From the NCBI RefSeq assembly GCF_014650595.1, contig NZ_BMVG01000023.1, positions 50,652-114,651 of the forward strand: DNA of 64,000 bases, given 5' to 3'. Numbering within the stretch: the first letter of the stretch is position 1; each line of letters opens with the position of its first letter. The notes under the pieces were generated by a model. That model saw only the letters and a list, made by a program, of their open reading frames with translations. It was not told the DNA's origin and made no database searches. Below, piece by piece: positions 8,346 through 16,647 of the stretch. Made by a program: the position numbers and the translations under genes. The stretch is from Streptomyces alanosinicus. Its GTDB lineage: Bacteria > Actinomycetota > Actinomycetes > Streptomycetales > Streptomycetaceae.

Positions 8346-10715
8346 GTGGGGTACGTCGTCCGTGACCAGTGGCAGCAGCACTACGCCGACGGAAAAGGGT
8401 TCCGGCAGCTCGGTGAGCGCGAGCGGGCCCTGCTCGCCGAGCACGTCCCCGTCCCCGAGGGCGGCGGACGGGCGCTGGAGGTCGGCTGCGGCACCGGCAG
8501 CCTGGCCGCCTACCTTGTGTCCCTCGGCTACATGGTGGACGCCGTCGACTTCGCCGGCAGCGCCCTCGACCGGGCCCGGGACGAACACGTCGGCACCGAG
8601 GGGGTGCGCTGGCTCTGCCTGGACATCGAGTGCGACGACCCGGCAGATCTGCATGAGGACGGCTACGACCTGATCACCCTGCGGCTGATGTACCCGTTCC
8701 TGCGCGACCGCAGCCGCGTCCTGCACGGACTCGGTGAGCGGCTGCGGCCCGGCGGCGCGCTCGTGGTCATCACCCCCGTGGTCGAGCACACCCCGGCCGA
8801 GCGGCGCGACATCGCCCTCGACGAGGACGAGATCCGCCTGCTCAGCGAAGGGTGGAAGAGAGTCGAGCGGCTGGACGCGGACCAGCTCGCCGTTCTGGTC
8901 CTGCGTGACCCCCGCCCCACCGACACCACGGCGGTCGAGAAACGACCCACCACCGGCCACGCTCTGACCGGAGCCCTCGCCGTCGTCACCGACGAAGCCG
9001 GCCGGGTCTTGCTCGGCCACTCGCGCCGAGGCATGTGGGAACTGCCCGGCGGAAAGAACAGCGGCTCAGAGTCCTTCGAAGCGGCGGCGGCACGGGAACT
9101 GTCGGAGGAGACCGGCCTGACCGCCTCGGCCGCGCACATGGTCACGATGCTGGTCGACGACAGCCACGGTGTGCCGCGGCTGACCGCAGTCGTCCGTGTC
9201 ATCGCATGGTCCGGCACCGTCACCAACCTTGAGGATCATTTGTTCGACCGGTGGGAGTGGCACGACCTGCATGCCCTTGCCTGCGTCGGTCCTGTGTTCA
9301 CCCCGGCCGCGCAGGCCCTCAACGCGATCTGGCCCGGCGTCATCCCCCGCCTCCCACCGGTCCACGCCAACCCGCTCGCCGTCGACCAGCCGCCCGTGCC
9401 CGGCGAACCGGCCGAAGCCGTCCGGCTGCGCGCACGGATGGCGGACACCGTGATCGCCGGCGGCTGGGCCCCCTCCCCACCCGTCCGATCCGCGCTGCGC
9501 ACGGTCCCCCGGCACCGTTTCCTTCCCGAGGCCCGGCTGCGGACCGCCTACGACGACAACCGCGCCGTGGTGACCGCGAAGGACTCCACCGGTGCCGCAG
9601 TCAGCTCCGTCTCGGCGGCCTGGCTGCAGGCCGACATGATCGAGCAGCTCCGGCTGGAACCCGGGATGGTCGTGCTGGAGGTCGGCTCCGGCGGTTACAA
9701 CGCGGAGCTGATCGCGGACGTGGTCGGGGAGCGCGGCCGAGTGGTCACCGTGGATGTCGACCCGTATGTGGTGCACCGTACGAGGAGGCTGTGCGCGGAG
9801 GCCGGCAGCGGCCGGGTCACTGCCGTTCTCGGCGACGGCGGCCTCGGTGCACCTGCCCACGTCCCGCCGGGCGGGTTCGACGGCGTGGTGATCACCCACA
9901 ACGCGGCGGACATCGCCCCGGCCTGGCGGGACCAGCTCAAAGAAGGCGGACGCCTGGTCGTACCTCTGGAGGCGGGCGGCTACACCCGCTCCATCACCCT
10001 CGTCCGACAGGGTGACGTCCTGCACGCGGAGCACTGGACGTACTGTGGTTTCGTGCGGGACCGAGGTGCCGCCGCCCGCACCGCCCCGACTGCCTCGCTG
10101 GCCGACGGTGCGGTCACGGTGCGGTGGGAGGACGGTGGCCCCGGCAACACCTGCGGGCTTGAAGAGGCTTTGCGCGGGCCGCGGCACGAGCTCGCCACCG
10201 GTGTCATCGTGCCCGGCGAGTACAGCTTCGAGACCCTGCAGCTGTACGCCGCGACCACCCTGCAAGGGTTCTGCCGCCTGACCACTCCGGAAGAGTCCGA
10301 GTTGGTCACTCAGCGGGACGCGGCCGCCATCGTGGCCGACGGCGCGCTGGCCTACCTGACCTACACCCAGATCCACCATGCGCCGGAACCCACCGACTGC
10401 CGCTACGAGTTCTGCATCCACGCCTATGGAACGGCCGGGTCCGACCTGGCCGAGCGGTTCGCCACGTGCGTACGGGACTGGGACCGGCACGTGCGCGACA
10501 ACGGATACCCGCGCCTCACCATCCACCCGGCCGACACCCCCGACCGCGACCTGCCCTCGGGGCACGTCCTGGACAAAGTCGCCTCCCGCCTGGTGTTCCG
10601 CTGGCCCGGCGGGCAGACCCATGGCGCTGAAGCGGCCGGCTCGACAGGCCGCCGTCCGCCGTCCGCCGGACATAGCTTCTCTTGCGACGTCAGCGCAGCC
10701 GGACCGGCAGGGTGA
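8346..10715 (+). CDS. Methyltransferase-NUDIX-isoaspartyl methyltransferase fusion (FxLD-system type)
   Basis: 789 residues in three parts. Residues 1-190 are a class I SAM methyltransferase (EVGCGTGSL near 44). Residues 210-340 are a NUDIX hydrolase with an intact box: GKNSGSE, seven residues, then RELSEETGL. Residues 370-770 are a protein-L-isoaspartate methyltransferase-like domain (VLEVGSGGYNAE near 441) of the kind annotated as 'methyltransferase, FxLD system' in lanthipeptide clusters. Start chosen at GTG 8346 because GAGGAG lies seven bases upstream; TTG 8331 would overlap that site. It is the third gene of the exporter operon, after a 49-base gap. Its end overlaps tail-to-tail with the second P450. 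The FxLD enzymes modify aspartate in peptides, but no FxLD precursor, LanB or LanC is seen here, so its substrate is open. Confidence 0.85.
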   Translation: MGYVVRDQWQQHYADGKGFRQLGERERALLAEHVPVPEGGGRALEVGCGTGSLAAYLVSLGYMVDAVDFAGSALDRARDEHVGTEGVRWLCLDIECDDPADLHEDGYDLITLRLMYPFLRDRSRVLHGLGERLRPGGALVVITPVVEHTPAERRDIALDEDEIRLLSEGWKRVERLDADQLAVLVLRDPRPTDTTAVEKRPTTGHALTGALAVVTDEAGRVLLGHSRRGMWELPGGKNSGSESFEAAAARELSEETGLTASAAHMVTMLVDDSHGVPRLTAVVRVIAWSGTVTNLEDHLFDRWEWHDLHALACVGPVFTPAAQALNAIWPGVIPRLPPVHANPLAVDQPPVPGEPAEAVRLRARMADTVIAGGWAPSPPVRSALRTVPRHRFLPEARLRTAYDDNRAVVTAKDSTGAAVSSVSAAWLQADMIEQLRLEPGMVVLEVGSGGYNAELIADVVGERGRVVTVDVDPYVVHRTRRLCAEAGSGRVTAVLGDGGLGAPAHVPPGGFDGVVITHNAADIAPAWRDQLKEGGRLVVPLEAGGYTRSITLVRQGDVLHAEHWTYCGFVRDRGAAARTAPTASLADGAVTVRWEDGGPGNTCGLEEALRGPRHELATGVIVPGEYSFETLQLYAATTLQGFCRLTTPEESELVTQRDAAAIVADGALAYLTYTQIHHAPEPTDCRYEFCIHAYGTAGSDLAERFATCVRDWDRHVRDNGYPRLTIHPADTPDRDLPSGHVLDKVASRLVFRWPGGQTHGAEAAGSTGRRPPSAGHSFSCDVSAAGPAG

Positions 10716-11928
10716 GCAGGCCGCGGTGTCGGGGGTTGTCCTGCCACTCGACGGTGCGCTCCGGATCGGCGAGGCGTAGACCGGGGAAGCGTCGCAGTAC
10801 GTGGGCGAAGGCGATCTCGGCCTGAAGGCGGGCCAGCGGTGCGCCCAGGCAGTGATGGACGCCGTGGCCGAACGCCAGGTGCCGGGAGGCGTCGCGGGTG
10901 ACATCGAACCGGTCGGGGTCGGCGAAGACCTCCGGGTCGCGGTTGGCGGCCGCCAGCGCGATCTGGACGAACTCCCCCGCCGGGATCGTCGTACCGTCGA
11001 TCGTCACGGGCTCCGTGGTGTAGCGCAGGCTCGCGAGGGCGAACGGGCTTTCGTGGCGCAGGACTTCCTCGGTCAGGGCAGGGATGAGCGAGGGGGTGGC
11101 GCGTACGGCGGCGAGCTGCGCGGGGTGGGTGAGCAGGGCGTGCAGTCCGTTGGCGACGAGGTTGACGGTGGTCTGGTGACCCGCGATCACCAGCAGGAAC
11201 GCCATCGAGGTGACCTCCTGCTCGGTGAGGCGGTCGCCGCCGTCGCGGGCGGCGAGGAGAGCGGAGAGCAGGTCGTCGCCCGGGCAGGCCCGCTTGTCGG
11301 CGATGAGCGCGCGCAGTCGCTGCAGCATCGCCTCGGCTGTCGGGACGGACACCTCCCCGTCGCCGCCGTCGCCGCTCACCGTGTGGCCGCGGACCTGGAG
11401 GGTCCCGTGCGCGTCGGGGTCCGCGCCCAGCAGGTCGAAGATCACGGCCAGTGGCAGCGGGAGCGCGAACCGGGCGATCAGGTCGATCTCATCGGCCTCG
11501 TCCGTCCCGTCGAGGGCGTCGAGCAGCGTCGCGACGTGTGCCTCGATCCGGGGGCGCAGCTGCGCCACCCGCCGTTGCGTGAACGCCTGTTGGACGAGAC
11601 GTCGTAGGCGCGTGTGGCGGGGCGGGTCGGAGTTGAGCATGTGGCTGGTAAGCCCGCTGCCCGGGCCGCCGACGGGAAGTCCCTCGTGACGGGCGTACAC
11701 CTCGGTCGCGCCGTCCTTGCTCAGCCGGGGATCGGCGAGGGCCGCGCGGCAGGCGGCGTGCCCCGTGACGACCCACCCGGCCAGGGGTGCGGCGCCGGAG
11801 AAGCGGACCTTGCGGACACCGCTTTCCTCGCGCCAGCGCCGGTAGACATCATGGGGGTGGCGGGCGAAGGAGTCGCCCACCGTCTCGGTCGCGGTCTCGC
11901 TCTCGTCCGGCGGCTCAGGCAGCGGCAC
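10690..11928 (-). CDS. Cytochrome P450 (CYP107-like)
   Basis: 412 residues, a full-length bacterial P450. The oxygen-binding helix reads AGHQTT, the K-helix ExxR is EEVLR, and the heme loop is FGHGVHHCLG with the cysteine ligand near residue 360. The GTG start overlaps the end of the upstream P450 by 14 bases, so the two are coupled and should be co-expressed with the AWYFWY peptide. It presumably performs a second oxidation, either on the cross-linked peptide or elsewhere. The described tryptorubin-type loci need only one P450, which makes this gene a candidate for extra tailoring. No ferredoxin or reductase gene is nearby, so it must use cellular redox partners. Confidence 0.9.
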   Translation of the reverse strand: MPLPEPPDESETATETVGDSFARHPHDVYRRWREESGVRKVRFSGAAPLAGWVVTGHAACRAALADPRLSKDGATEVYARHEGLPVGGPGSGLTSHMLNSDPPRHTRLRRLVQQAFTQRRVAQLRPRIEAHVATLLDALDGTDEADEIDLIARFALPLPLAVIFDLLGADPDAHGTLQVRGHTVSGDGGDGEVSVPTAEAMLQRLRALIADKRACPGDDLLSALLAARDGGDRLTEQEVTSMAFLLVIAGHQTTVNLVANGLHALLTHPAQLAAVRATPSLIPALTEEVLRHESPFALASLRYTTEPVTIDGTTIPAGEFVQIALAAANRDPEVFADPDRFDVTRDASRHLAFGHGVHHCLGAPLARLQAEIAFAHVLRRFPGLRLADPERTVEWQDNPRHRGLLTLPVRLR

Positions 11929-12958
11929 GACGCGCCCTCGTCACCTGGACGTCCTCGACGCCGAGCAGGCCGACGAGGGGAACCTTCGCGGAGGTCTGTT
12001 CGGGGCTCACGGCAAGGCCCGCGCCCCGTACCAGGTCCAGGAGCAGCTCGGCGAGCGGCATCACCATGTGCCGGCCCCAGCAGCGCTCGGAGGAGTGACC
12101 GAAGGGGAGATAACCCGGCGCGGTGTCGGGGTCGAGGGCCTCCCAGCGCTCCGGACGGAACGCGTGGGGATCCTGCCACAGCTTGGGATCCCTGTGGGAG
12201 AGAAGGGGCAGGACGAGGACGTCGTCGCCCGTACCGATGCGTTCGTCGAGGGCGGCGTACTCGGGGGAGGCGTTGCGCAGGATGTTCCAGGACGGCGGCA
12301 GCAGCCGCATGGTCTCGCACAGAATGTGCCGGTTCGGCGTGCCGGGGTCGAACGGTGAGCCGAGCCAGAGCGCGTTCGCGACCAGGGTGGAGACCGTGAA
12401 GCACACAGGCGCCGCCGCCCTCCGGTACATGCCCATGGCATACCGGCGCTCGTGGTAACCGGCGGCCTCCGCCGTCAGGCCCGCGATGGCGGTCAGCGAC
12501 TCCCCGCGCCCGCCCGCCCGCCACGGGAGCGCGGCGCCCGCCGCGATCACCGCCCAGGTCAGCTTGGGGGTCAGTTCGAGATTGCGGCTCATCAGGATCC
12601 GCAGCCGGTACGGGTCCTGGCCAAGGATCAGGTCCCGCAGGAACAGATGCCCCCTGAGCGGCCACACACCCGACAGATCGACGTCCTCGGGCCGGGGGCG
12701 GGGCTTCTTCAGTGCCTCGCGCACATCGCCGCCGATCGTCCGCATCACCGAGGACGCCTCGCCGCGCGAGATCGAGCGTCCGTGCAGCGGTTTGAACGTG
12801 GGCCGCTCGGTCTCGGTGGCCCGGCGGGCGGCGAGGATCCGGTCGGCGGCCTCATGCCCGGCGACCCCGACGGTGTCGGGTTCGAGCCGGAACACGTCCT
12901 GCCCGAGGTGGTCCCGGACCAGGGCGGCAAGTCGCGGATGGAACAACGTGCGGCGCAT
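11915..12958 (-). CDS. Short cytochrome P450, predicted atropopeptide cross-linking enzyme
   Basis: 347 residues, shorter than the usual 400. K-helix ETMR at 215-218; heme loop FGHSSERCWG with the cysteine ligand at 293. The I-helix region (CFTVSTLVANAL, about 186-197) lacks the canonical A/G-G-x-D/E-T-T oxygen-activation motif, a deviation expected of P450s that couple aromatic side chains in peptides rather than insert oxygen. ATG start with CCGGAG upstream. It lies 95 bases downstream of the 26-residue peptide gene on the same strand, with a long hairpin between. By position and by the peptide's sequence I infer that it forges aryl/indole cross-links in the AWYFWY tail, as the single P450 of tryptorubin-type loci does. 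Confidence 0.8.
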   Translation of the reverse strand: MRRTLFHPRLAALVRDHLGQDVFRLEPDTVGVAGHEAADRILAARRATETERPTFKPLHGRSISRGEASSVMRTIGGDVREALKKPRPRPEDVDLSGVWPLRGHLFLRDLILGQDPYRLRILMSRNLELTPKLTWAVIAAGAALPWRAGGRGESLTAIAGLTAEAAGYHERRYAMGMYRRAAAPVCFTVSTLVANALWLGSPFDPGTPNRHILCETMRLLPPSWNILRNASPEYAALDERIGTGDDVLVLPLLSHRDPKLWQDPHAFRPERWEALDPDTAPGYLPFGHSSERCWGRHMVMPLAELLLDLVRGAGLAVSPEQTSAKVPLVGLLGVEDVQVTRARRAAA

Positions 12959-13002
12959 GCGGGATCTCCGGAAGGCCGAGGGGCAGTCGGGCGGCGGGCG
13001 GC

Positions 13003-13030
13003 GTCGCCCCCGCCGTACGGCGGGGGCGAC
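13003..13030 (-). terminator. Hairpin between precursor peptide and P450
   Basis: A perfect 28-base palindrome: two 14-base arms, GTCGCCCCCGCCGT and its complement, with no spacer. It sits between the peptide stop and the P450 start. Such stem-loops in RiPP operons often act as partial terminators or transcript-stability elements that give more precursor than enzyme. Confidence 0.6.
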
Positions 13031-13053
13031 CTCACCGGGTGCTACGGATCGGC

Positions 13054-13134
13054 CTAGTACCAGAAGTACCAGGCGCTCGCCTTCAGGCTCTTCTGAGCGG
13101 ACACCTTGTTGCGCAGAGCGAAGAGAAGCTTCAT
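13054..13134 (-). CDS. Atropopeptide (tryptorubin-type) RiPP precursor peptide
   Basis: A 26-residue peptide. It starts MKLLFALRNK, continues with the segment AQKSLKAS, and ends in the aromatic hexapeptide AWYFWY immediately before TAG. Tryptorubin A derives from the C-terminal hexapeptide AWYIWY, so the core differs by one residue (Phe for Ile). The ATG has a GGAAGGGGG ribosome site eight bases upstream, and the frame is followed by two P450 genes on the same strand. The leader is short and basic, as expected for this family. Predicted fate: the P450 cross-links the aromatic side chains, then peptidases remove the leader. No dedicated protease is present. Confidence 0.85.
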   Translation of the reverse strand: MKLLFALRNKVSAQKSLKASAWYFWY

Positions 13135-13221
13135 CACTACACCCCCTTCCAGGGTGGAGATGTCACGCACGCCCCCTTGTGAAGGTCGTGCGCAGCCGGC
13201 TTCTCCACACTTCCCCACCAC

Positions 13222-13254
13222 GATCAACGAATGATCAACGCCCTGGCCAGGGCG
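13222..13254. promoter_or_regulatory. Tandem heptamer and palindrome upstream of the peptide gene
   Basis: GATCAAC occurs at 13222-13228 and again at 13233-13239: two identical heptamers with a four-base spacer, an 11-base period typical of SARP-type activator sites. A perfect 16-base palindrome, CGCCCTGGCCAGGGCG, follows at 13239-13254. Both lie about 90-120 bases upstream of the peptide ATG. The factor is unknown and no convincing -10 box follows, so this is a candidate only. Confidence 0.4.
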
Positions 13255-13341
13255 CACAGTTGAGAAGTCGGGACCGACGTCACACGCAGCAGAGCCCGGA
13301 AAAATCCCGTTTGGAATATTTGAGTCGTTTCGTTCCCTTAC

Positions 13342-13372
13342 TTGACCAAGAATCCGTCAAATGAAGTAAAGT
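13342..13372 (+). promoter_or_regulatory. Candidate promoter for the secreted DNRLRE protein
   Basis: TTGACC at 13342-13347 and TAAAGT at 13367-13372, separated by 19 bases, match the -35/-10 pattern of vegetative promoters with a slightly long spacer. This lies about 120 bases before the GTG of the secreted protein. The rest of the 13135-13495 gap holds only the repeat elements upstream of the peptide gene. Confidence 0.35.
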
Positions 13373-13495
13373 TCCGGTCAAGTCCCTGCGCTGAGGTGGT
13401 CGTCCAGCCCAGTACGCGGGGCGTAGGTCGATCGCGGCGATCCTCCGTTCCCTCACAAGGGGGCCGGATCGCCATGCTGAATCTGGAGTCACCAC

Positions 13496-16195
13496 GTGAA
13501 GTACAGCTGGCGTGCCCGCACCACGGGCATAGCAGTGATGACCGTAGGCGCCGTCCTGGTGTCCACACCGCATGCCATCGCCAAGCCTTTCGCCGAAAGC
13601 GATGAAACCGCGGGTCAGTTCACCCAGGCGATGTCGGATCTCGAGGAATCTCTGAAGACCTTCGCGTCCGATCCGATCAAGGAGGCCGAGAGCGTCGAGG
13701 CCGCACAGGCGGCTGCGGCGGTCCAGGATCGCAGGGTCGAGGTGCTGCAGCTACGCACCGAGACCGACACCGTCTACGCCAACCCCGACGGCACCCTCAC
13801 CCGGGAGACGGCCGCGGGTCCGATCCGCATGATCCGTGACGGACGGTGGGTGGACGTCGACGTCGACTTCAAGGCCATGGAGGACGGCAAGGTAGCCGCC
13901 AAGGCGCACCCCAAGCAGCTGCGACTGGCCGGGCAGGGAGGGGTGCTGCCGCGGTCGATCGAGGGTGCGGCAAAGGCCCGCGCGTCCGAGGCACGCGACC
14001 TCGTCACCCTCGGCACGGGCAAGAACAAGCTGGCGGTGCGGTGGAAGGCGGGCCTGCCGGCCCCGGCTCTGCACGGGAATGTCGCCACCTACAAGGGCGC
14101 GGTTCCCGGCGGTGACCTGATCGTGGAGGCCACCCGGACGGGGTTCGAGCAGTTCCTGCGGCTGAACAAGGCGCCCGAGGACGGGGCACCGATGGTGCTG
14201 CTCATGACGGTGCCCGAGGGGGTGACGGCCAAGCAGAACGCCGACGGGTCGGTGTCCTTCACCGATGCCCGGGGCGAGGAACAGATGCTGATGCCCGCGC
14301 CCGTGATGTGGGACGCGACGGTCGACAAGAAGTCGCTGGAGCACACCAACACCAAACCGGTCGGGATGAAGGCCGTACAACACGGCAACACCGTGGAGTT
14401 GACCCTCACCCCGGACACGAAATGGCTGCGCGATCCGGCGACTCAGTACCCCGTGACCATCGACCCGGCCACCGAAGCCCTGGATGTCCTGTTCGACACC
14501 TTCGTGCAGGGTGGTGACACCACCGACCAGTCCGCGAACACCGACCTCAAGATCGGCTGGCCCGGCGACCACGAGGGTTCCACCAAGCGCACCGCCCGGT
14601 CCTTCCTGACCTTCCGTACCTCGAACTTCTCCGACTCCCTGGTGTCCAAGGCGACACTGCGGCTGTGGAACTACCACTCCTGGTCGTGCGAGAAGCGCAA
14701 CTGGGAGGTGTGGGCCGCGGACCCGGCGGACAAGAACACCCGCTGGACCAAGCAGCCGACGCTGAAGGAGAAGATCGCCACCTCCGCCGAGACCAAGTCC
14801 ACCGCGTGCTCCAACGCGGGATGGGTGAACGCGGATGTCACCAAGCTCGCACAGACCTGGTCATCGGCGAAGGCCCAGGAAGGGTCCATCGCGTTGAAGG
14901 CGGCGGACGAGTCCGACACCTACGCGTGGAAGCGGTTCTACTCCTCCGAGGCCCCTGACCAGAACCAGGTCCCCACCCTCGAAGTCACCTACAACTACCG
15001 GCCCGACAACGGCACCAACCTTCAGGCCGGCACACCGTTCCTGTCCCAGGGCGGCATCTTCAAAGTGAACTCGACCACCCCGACCCTCCGGTTCTCCACC
15101 GTGGACACCAACGGCGAGGACCAGATCACCGGAACCTACGAGATCACCGACACCTCGACGAACCAGGTCGTCGCGACATTCAATGCCGCTCCCGTGCCGG
15201 CGAACAGCACCTCCAGTGTGCAGGTTCCGGCCGGCAAGCTCGTCTCGGGCAGGACGTACAGCTTCCGCACCACCACCTACGACGGCACCCACTACGCCAA
15301 CGGCTGGTCCGACCCGGTCCGCTTCACCGTGGACACCTCCTGGAAGCCCACTGCCGCCGAGCACGCGCTGGGCCTCGCGAACCTGTACTCCGACGCCGCG
15401 GACGTCACGGCCGCGACCGCTTCCGACGGCACGTACGCCTCGATCGCGGCGACCGAGGAGAACATCGTCTCGATTCCCTGGGACGGCAAGAGCAACGGCA
15501 TCGACGTCAAGAACGAGCAGATGCCGAACACTCTGTCCATCCCCCAAGGCGGAGCAAAGGGCACTCAGGTGGGCGGCAATGTCGTCTACACCTCGACCGG
15601 TCCCGTCGACACGGTCGTACAGCCGACGGCCGACGGCGGCTCACGCACGCTGAACATCCTCAAGAACGGCTCCGCACCGCACGACTACGAGACCGGCTTC
15701 GTCATCCCCGCCGGGATGAAGATCGTCACACACGATGACGGGTCCGTGTCCTTGTACTCCGAGGGCGACGACAACACCGGCAAGGCACCGCAGAAGGAGC
15801 CGGCCGGGTTCTTCGATGCCCCGTGGGCAAAGGACGCCAACGGCAGGGATGTCGCCACCAGCTACAAAGCCGTGGGCAACAAGCTGGTCCAGCACGTCGA
15901 CTTCGATGCGAACAGCGCCTTCCCCATCGTCATCGACCCGTCCTGGTGGTCCACCACCAAGAAGATCTTCAAGTGCAGTGTGTACGGCATCGCACCCATC
16001 GTGCTGACCTTCACCCCGGCGGGATCGACCGCGCGTGTCGTCACCGCCGTCCGCCTGGCCAAGAGGATCGGATTCAAGAAGACAGCGCAACTCATCTACA
16101 ACTACTCCAAGCGCCGCAAGATGAACGCGTCGTTCCGGAAGATGGTCGGTGCGTTGATAGGCATCGAGGGAATCAAGAAGCACTGCAAGTTCTGA
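13496..16195 (+). CDS. Large secreted DNRLRE-domain protein
   Basis: 899 residues with an N-terminal signal peptide (basic start, hydrophobic core, TPHAIAKP cleavage region). Residues 60-320 form the region commonly seen before such domains in actinomycete wall-associated proteins (PNPDGTLTRETAAGPIRM-like, GVTAKQNADGSVSFTDA). Residues about 325-500 match a DNRLRE-type beta domain (DTFVQGG, FLTFRT, SKATLRLWNY). A fibronectin-like stretch follows. The last 85 residues are basic and hydrophobic (KIFKCSVYGIAPIVLTF, then a Lys/Arg-rich tail) with cysteines in KCSVYG and KKHCKF. This architecture, conserved front plus short distinctive tail, is how polymorphic toxins are built, and the next gene is a small membrane protein. 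GTG start with GGAG seven bases upstream. A structural wall protein remains the simpler reading. Confidence 0.75.
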   Translation: MKYSWRARTTGIAVMTVGAVLVSTPHAIAKPFAESDETAGQFTQAMSDLEESLKTFASDPIKEAESVEAAQAAAAVQDRRVEVLQLRTETDTVYANPDGTLTRETAAGPIRMIRDGRWVDVDVDFKAMEDGKVAAKAHPKQLRLAGQGGVLPRSIEGAAKARASEARDLVTLGTGKNKLAVRWKAGLPAPALHGNVATYKGAVPGGDLIVEATRTGFEQFLRLNKAPEDGAPMVLLMTVPEGVTAKQNADGSVSFTDARGEEQMLMPAPVMWDATVDKKSLEHTNTKPVGMKAVQHGNTVELTLTPDTKWLRDPATQYPVTIDPATEALDVLFDTFVQGGDTTDQSANTDLKIGWPGDHEGSTKRTARSFLTFRTSNFSDSLVSKATLRLWNYHSWSCEKRNWEVWAADPADKNTRWTKQPTLKEKIATSAETKSTACSNAGWVNADVTKLAQTWSSAKAQEGSIALKAADESDTYAWKRFYSSEAPDQNQVPTLEVTYNYRPDNGTNLQAGTPFLSQGGIFKVNSTTPTLRFSTVDTNGEDQITGTYEITDTSTNQVVATFNAAPVPANSTSSVQVPAGKLVSGRTYSFRTTTYDGTHYANGWSDPVRFTVDTSWKPTAAEHALGLANLYSDAADVTAATASDGTYASIAATEENIVSIPWDGKSNGIDVKNEQMPNTLSIPQGGAKGTQVGGNVVYTSTGPVDTVVQPTADGGSRTLNILKNGSAPHDYETGFVIPAGMKIVTHDDGSVSLYSEGDDNTGKAPQKEPAGFFDAPWAKDANGRDVATSYKAVGNKLVQHVDFDANSAFPIVIDPSWWSTTKKIFKCSVYGIAPIVLTFTPAGSTARVVTAVRLAKRIGFKKTAQLIYNYSKRRKMNASFRKMVGALIGIEGIKKHCKF

Positions 16196-16210
16196 TCGCA
16201 AGGGACCACC

Positions 16211-16546
16211 ATGCTCATCAACGCCATCGCGACAGCGGTCCTGCTGGCAGAACTAGGGGTCATCGTCCGCTACCGACTCGTCCGCCGTCGCCGAGAGCGC
16301 CCTGGCGACTGGCCCCAACCGACCGACGTCCGCTACAGCCACCTCGCCGCGGCCCTGGCCGCAGCCATCATCGGTTGGGCCCTCGCCGGAGCAGACACAG
16401 CCTGGGGCACCCTCACCACGGTGCTGTTCCTCGGCGTGTTCATCCCCGCTTCAGCGGCTCTCGCGGCCACCGCCCTGTGGCGGCCGGTCACCGGCTGGAT
16501 CGTATGCGCGACAGGAGGACTCGCCACAGGCCTCGCGACCCTGTAG
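16211..16546 (+). CDS. Small membrane protein, possible immunity partner
   Basis: 111 residues with three to four hydrophobic segments (residues 3-20, 46-62, 66-84, 92-111) and an Arg-rich cytoplasmic loop (RLVRRRRERP). No family is recognised. The ATG lies 15 bases after the stop of the secreted protein, with AAGGGACC upstream, so the two are one operon. Position and size fit an immunity protein for a membrane-active C-terminal domain, but this is inference only. Confidence 0.6.
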   Translation: MLINAIATAVLLAELGVIVRYRLVRRRRERPGDWPQPTDVRYSHLAAALAAAIIGWALAGADTAWGTLTTVLFLGVFIPASAALAATALWRPVTGWIVCATGGLATGLATL

Positions 16547-16647
16547 CCGGCTCCCGCTCACACATCGGCCGCCCATCGGAACTCTCCCGAGACCACCCGG
16601 TGGGCGGCACCACCTGGGCGCGCGGCAGCCGAATCGCGCCGCCGCCC

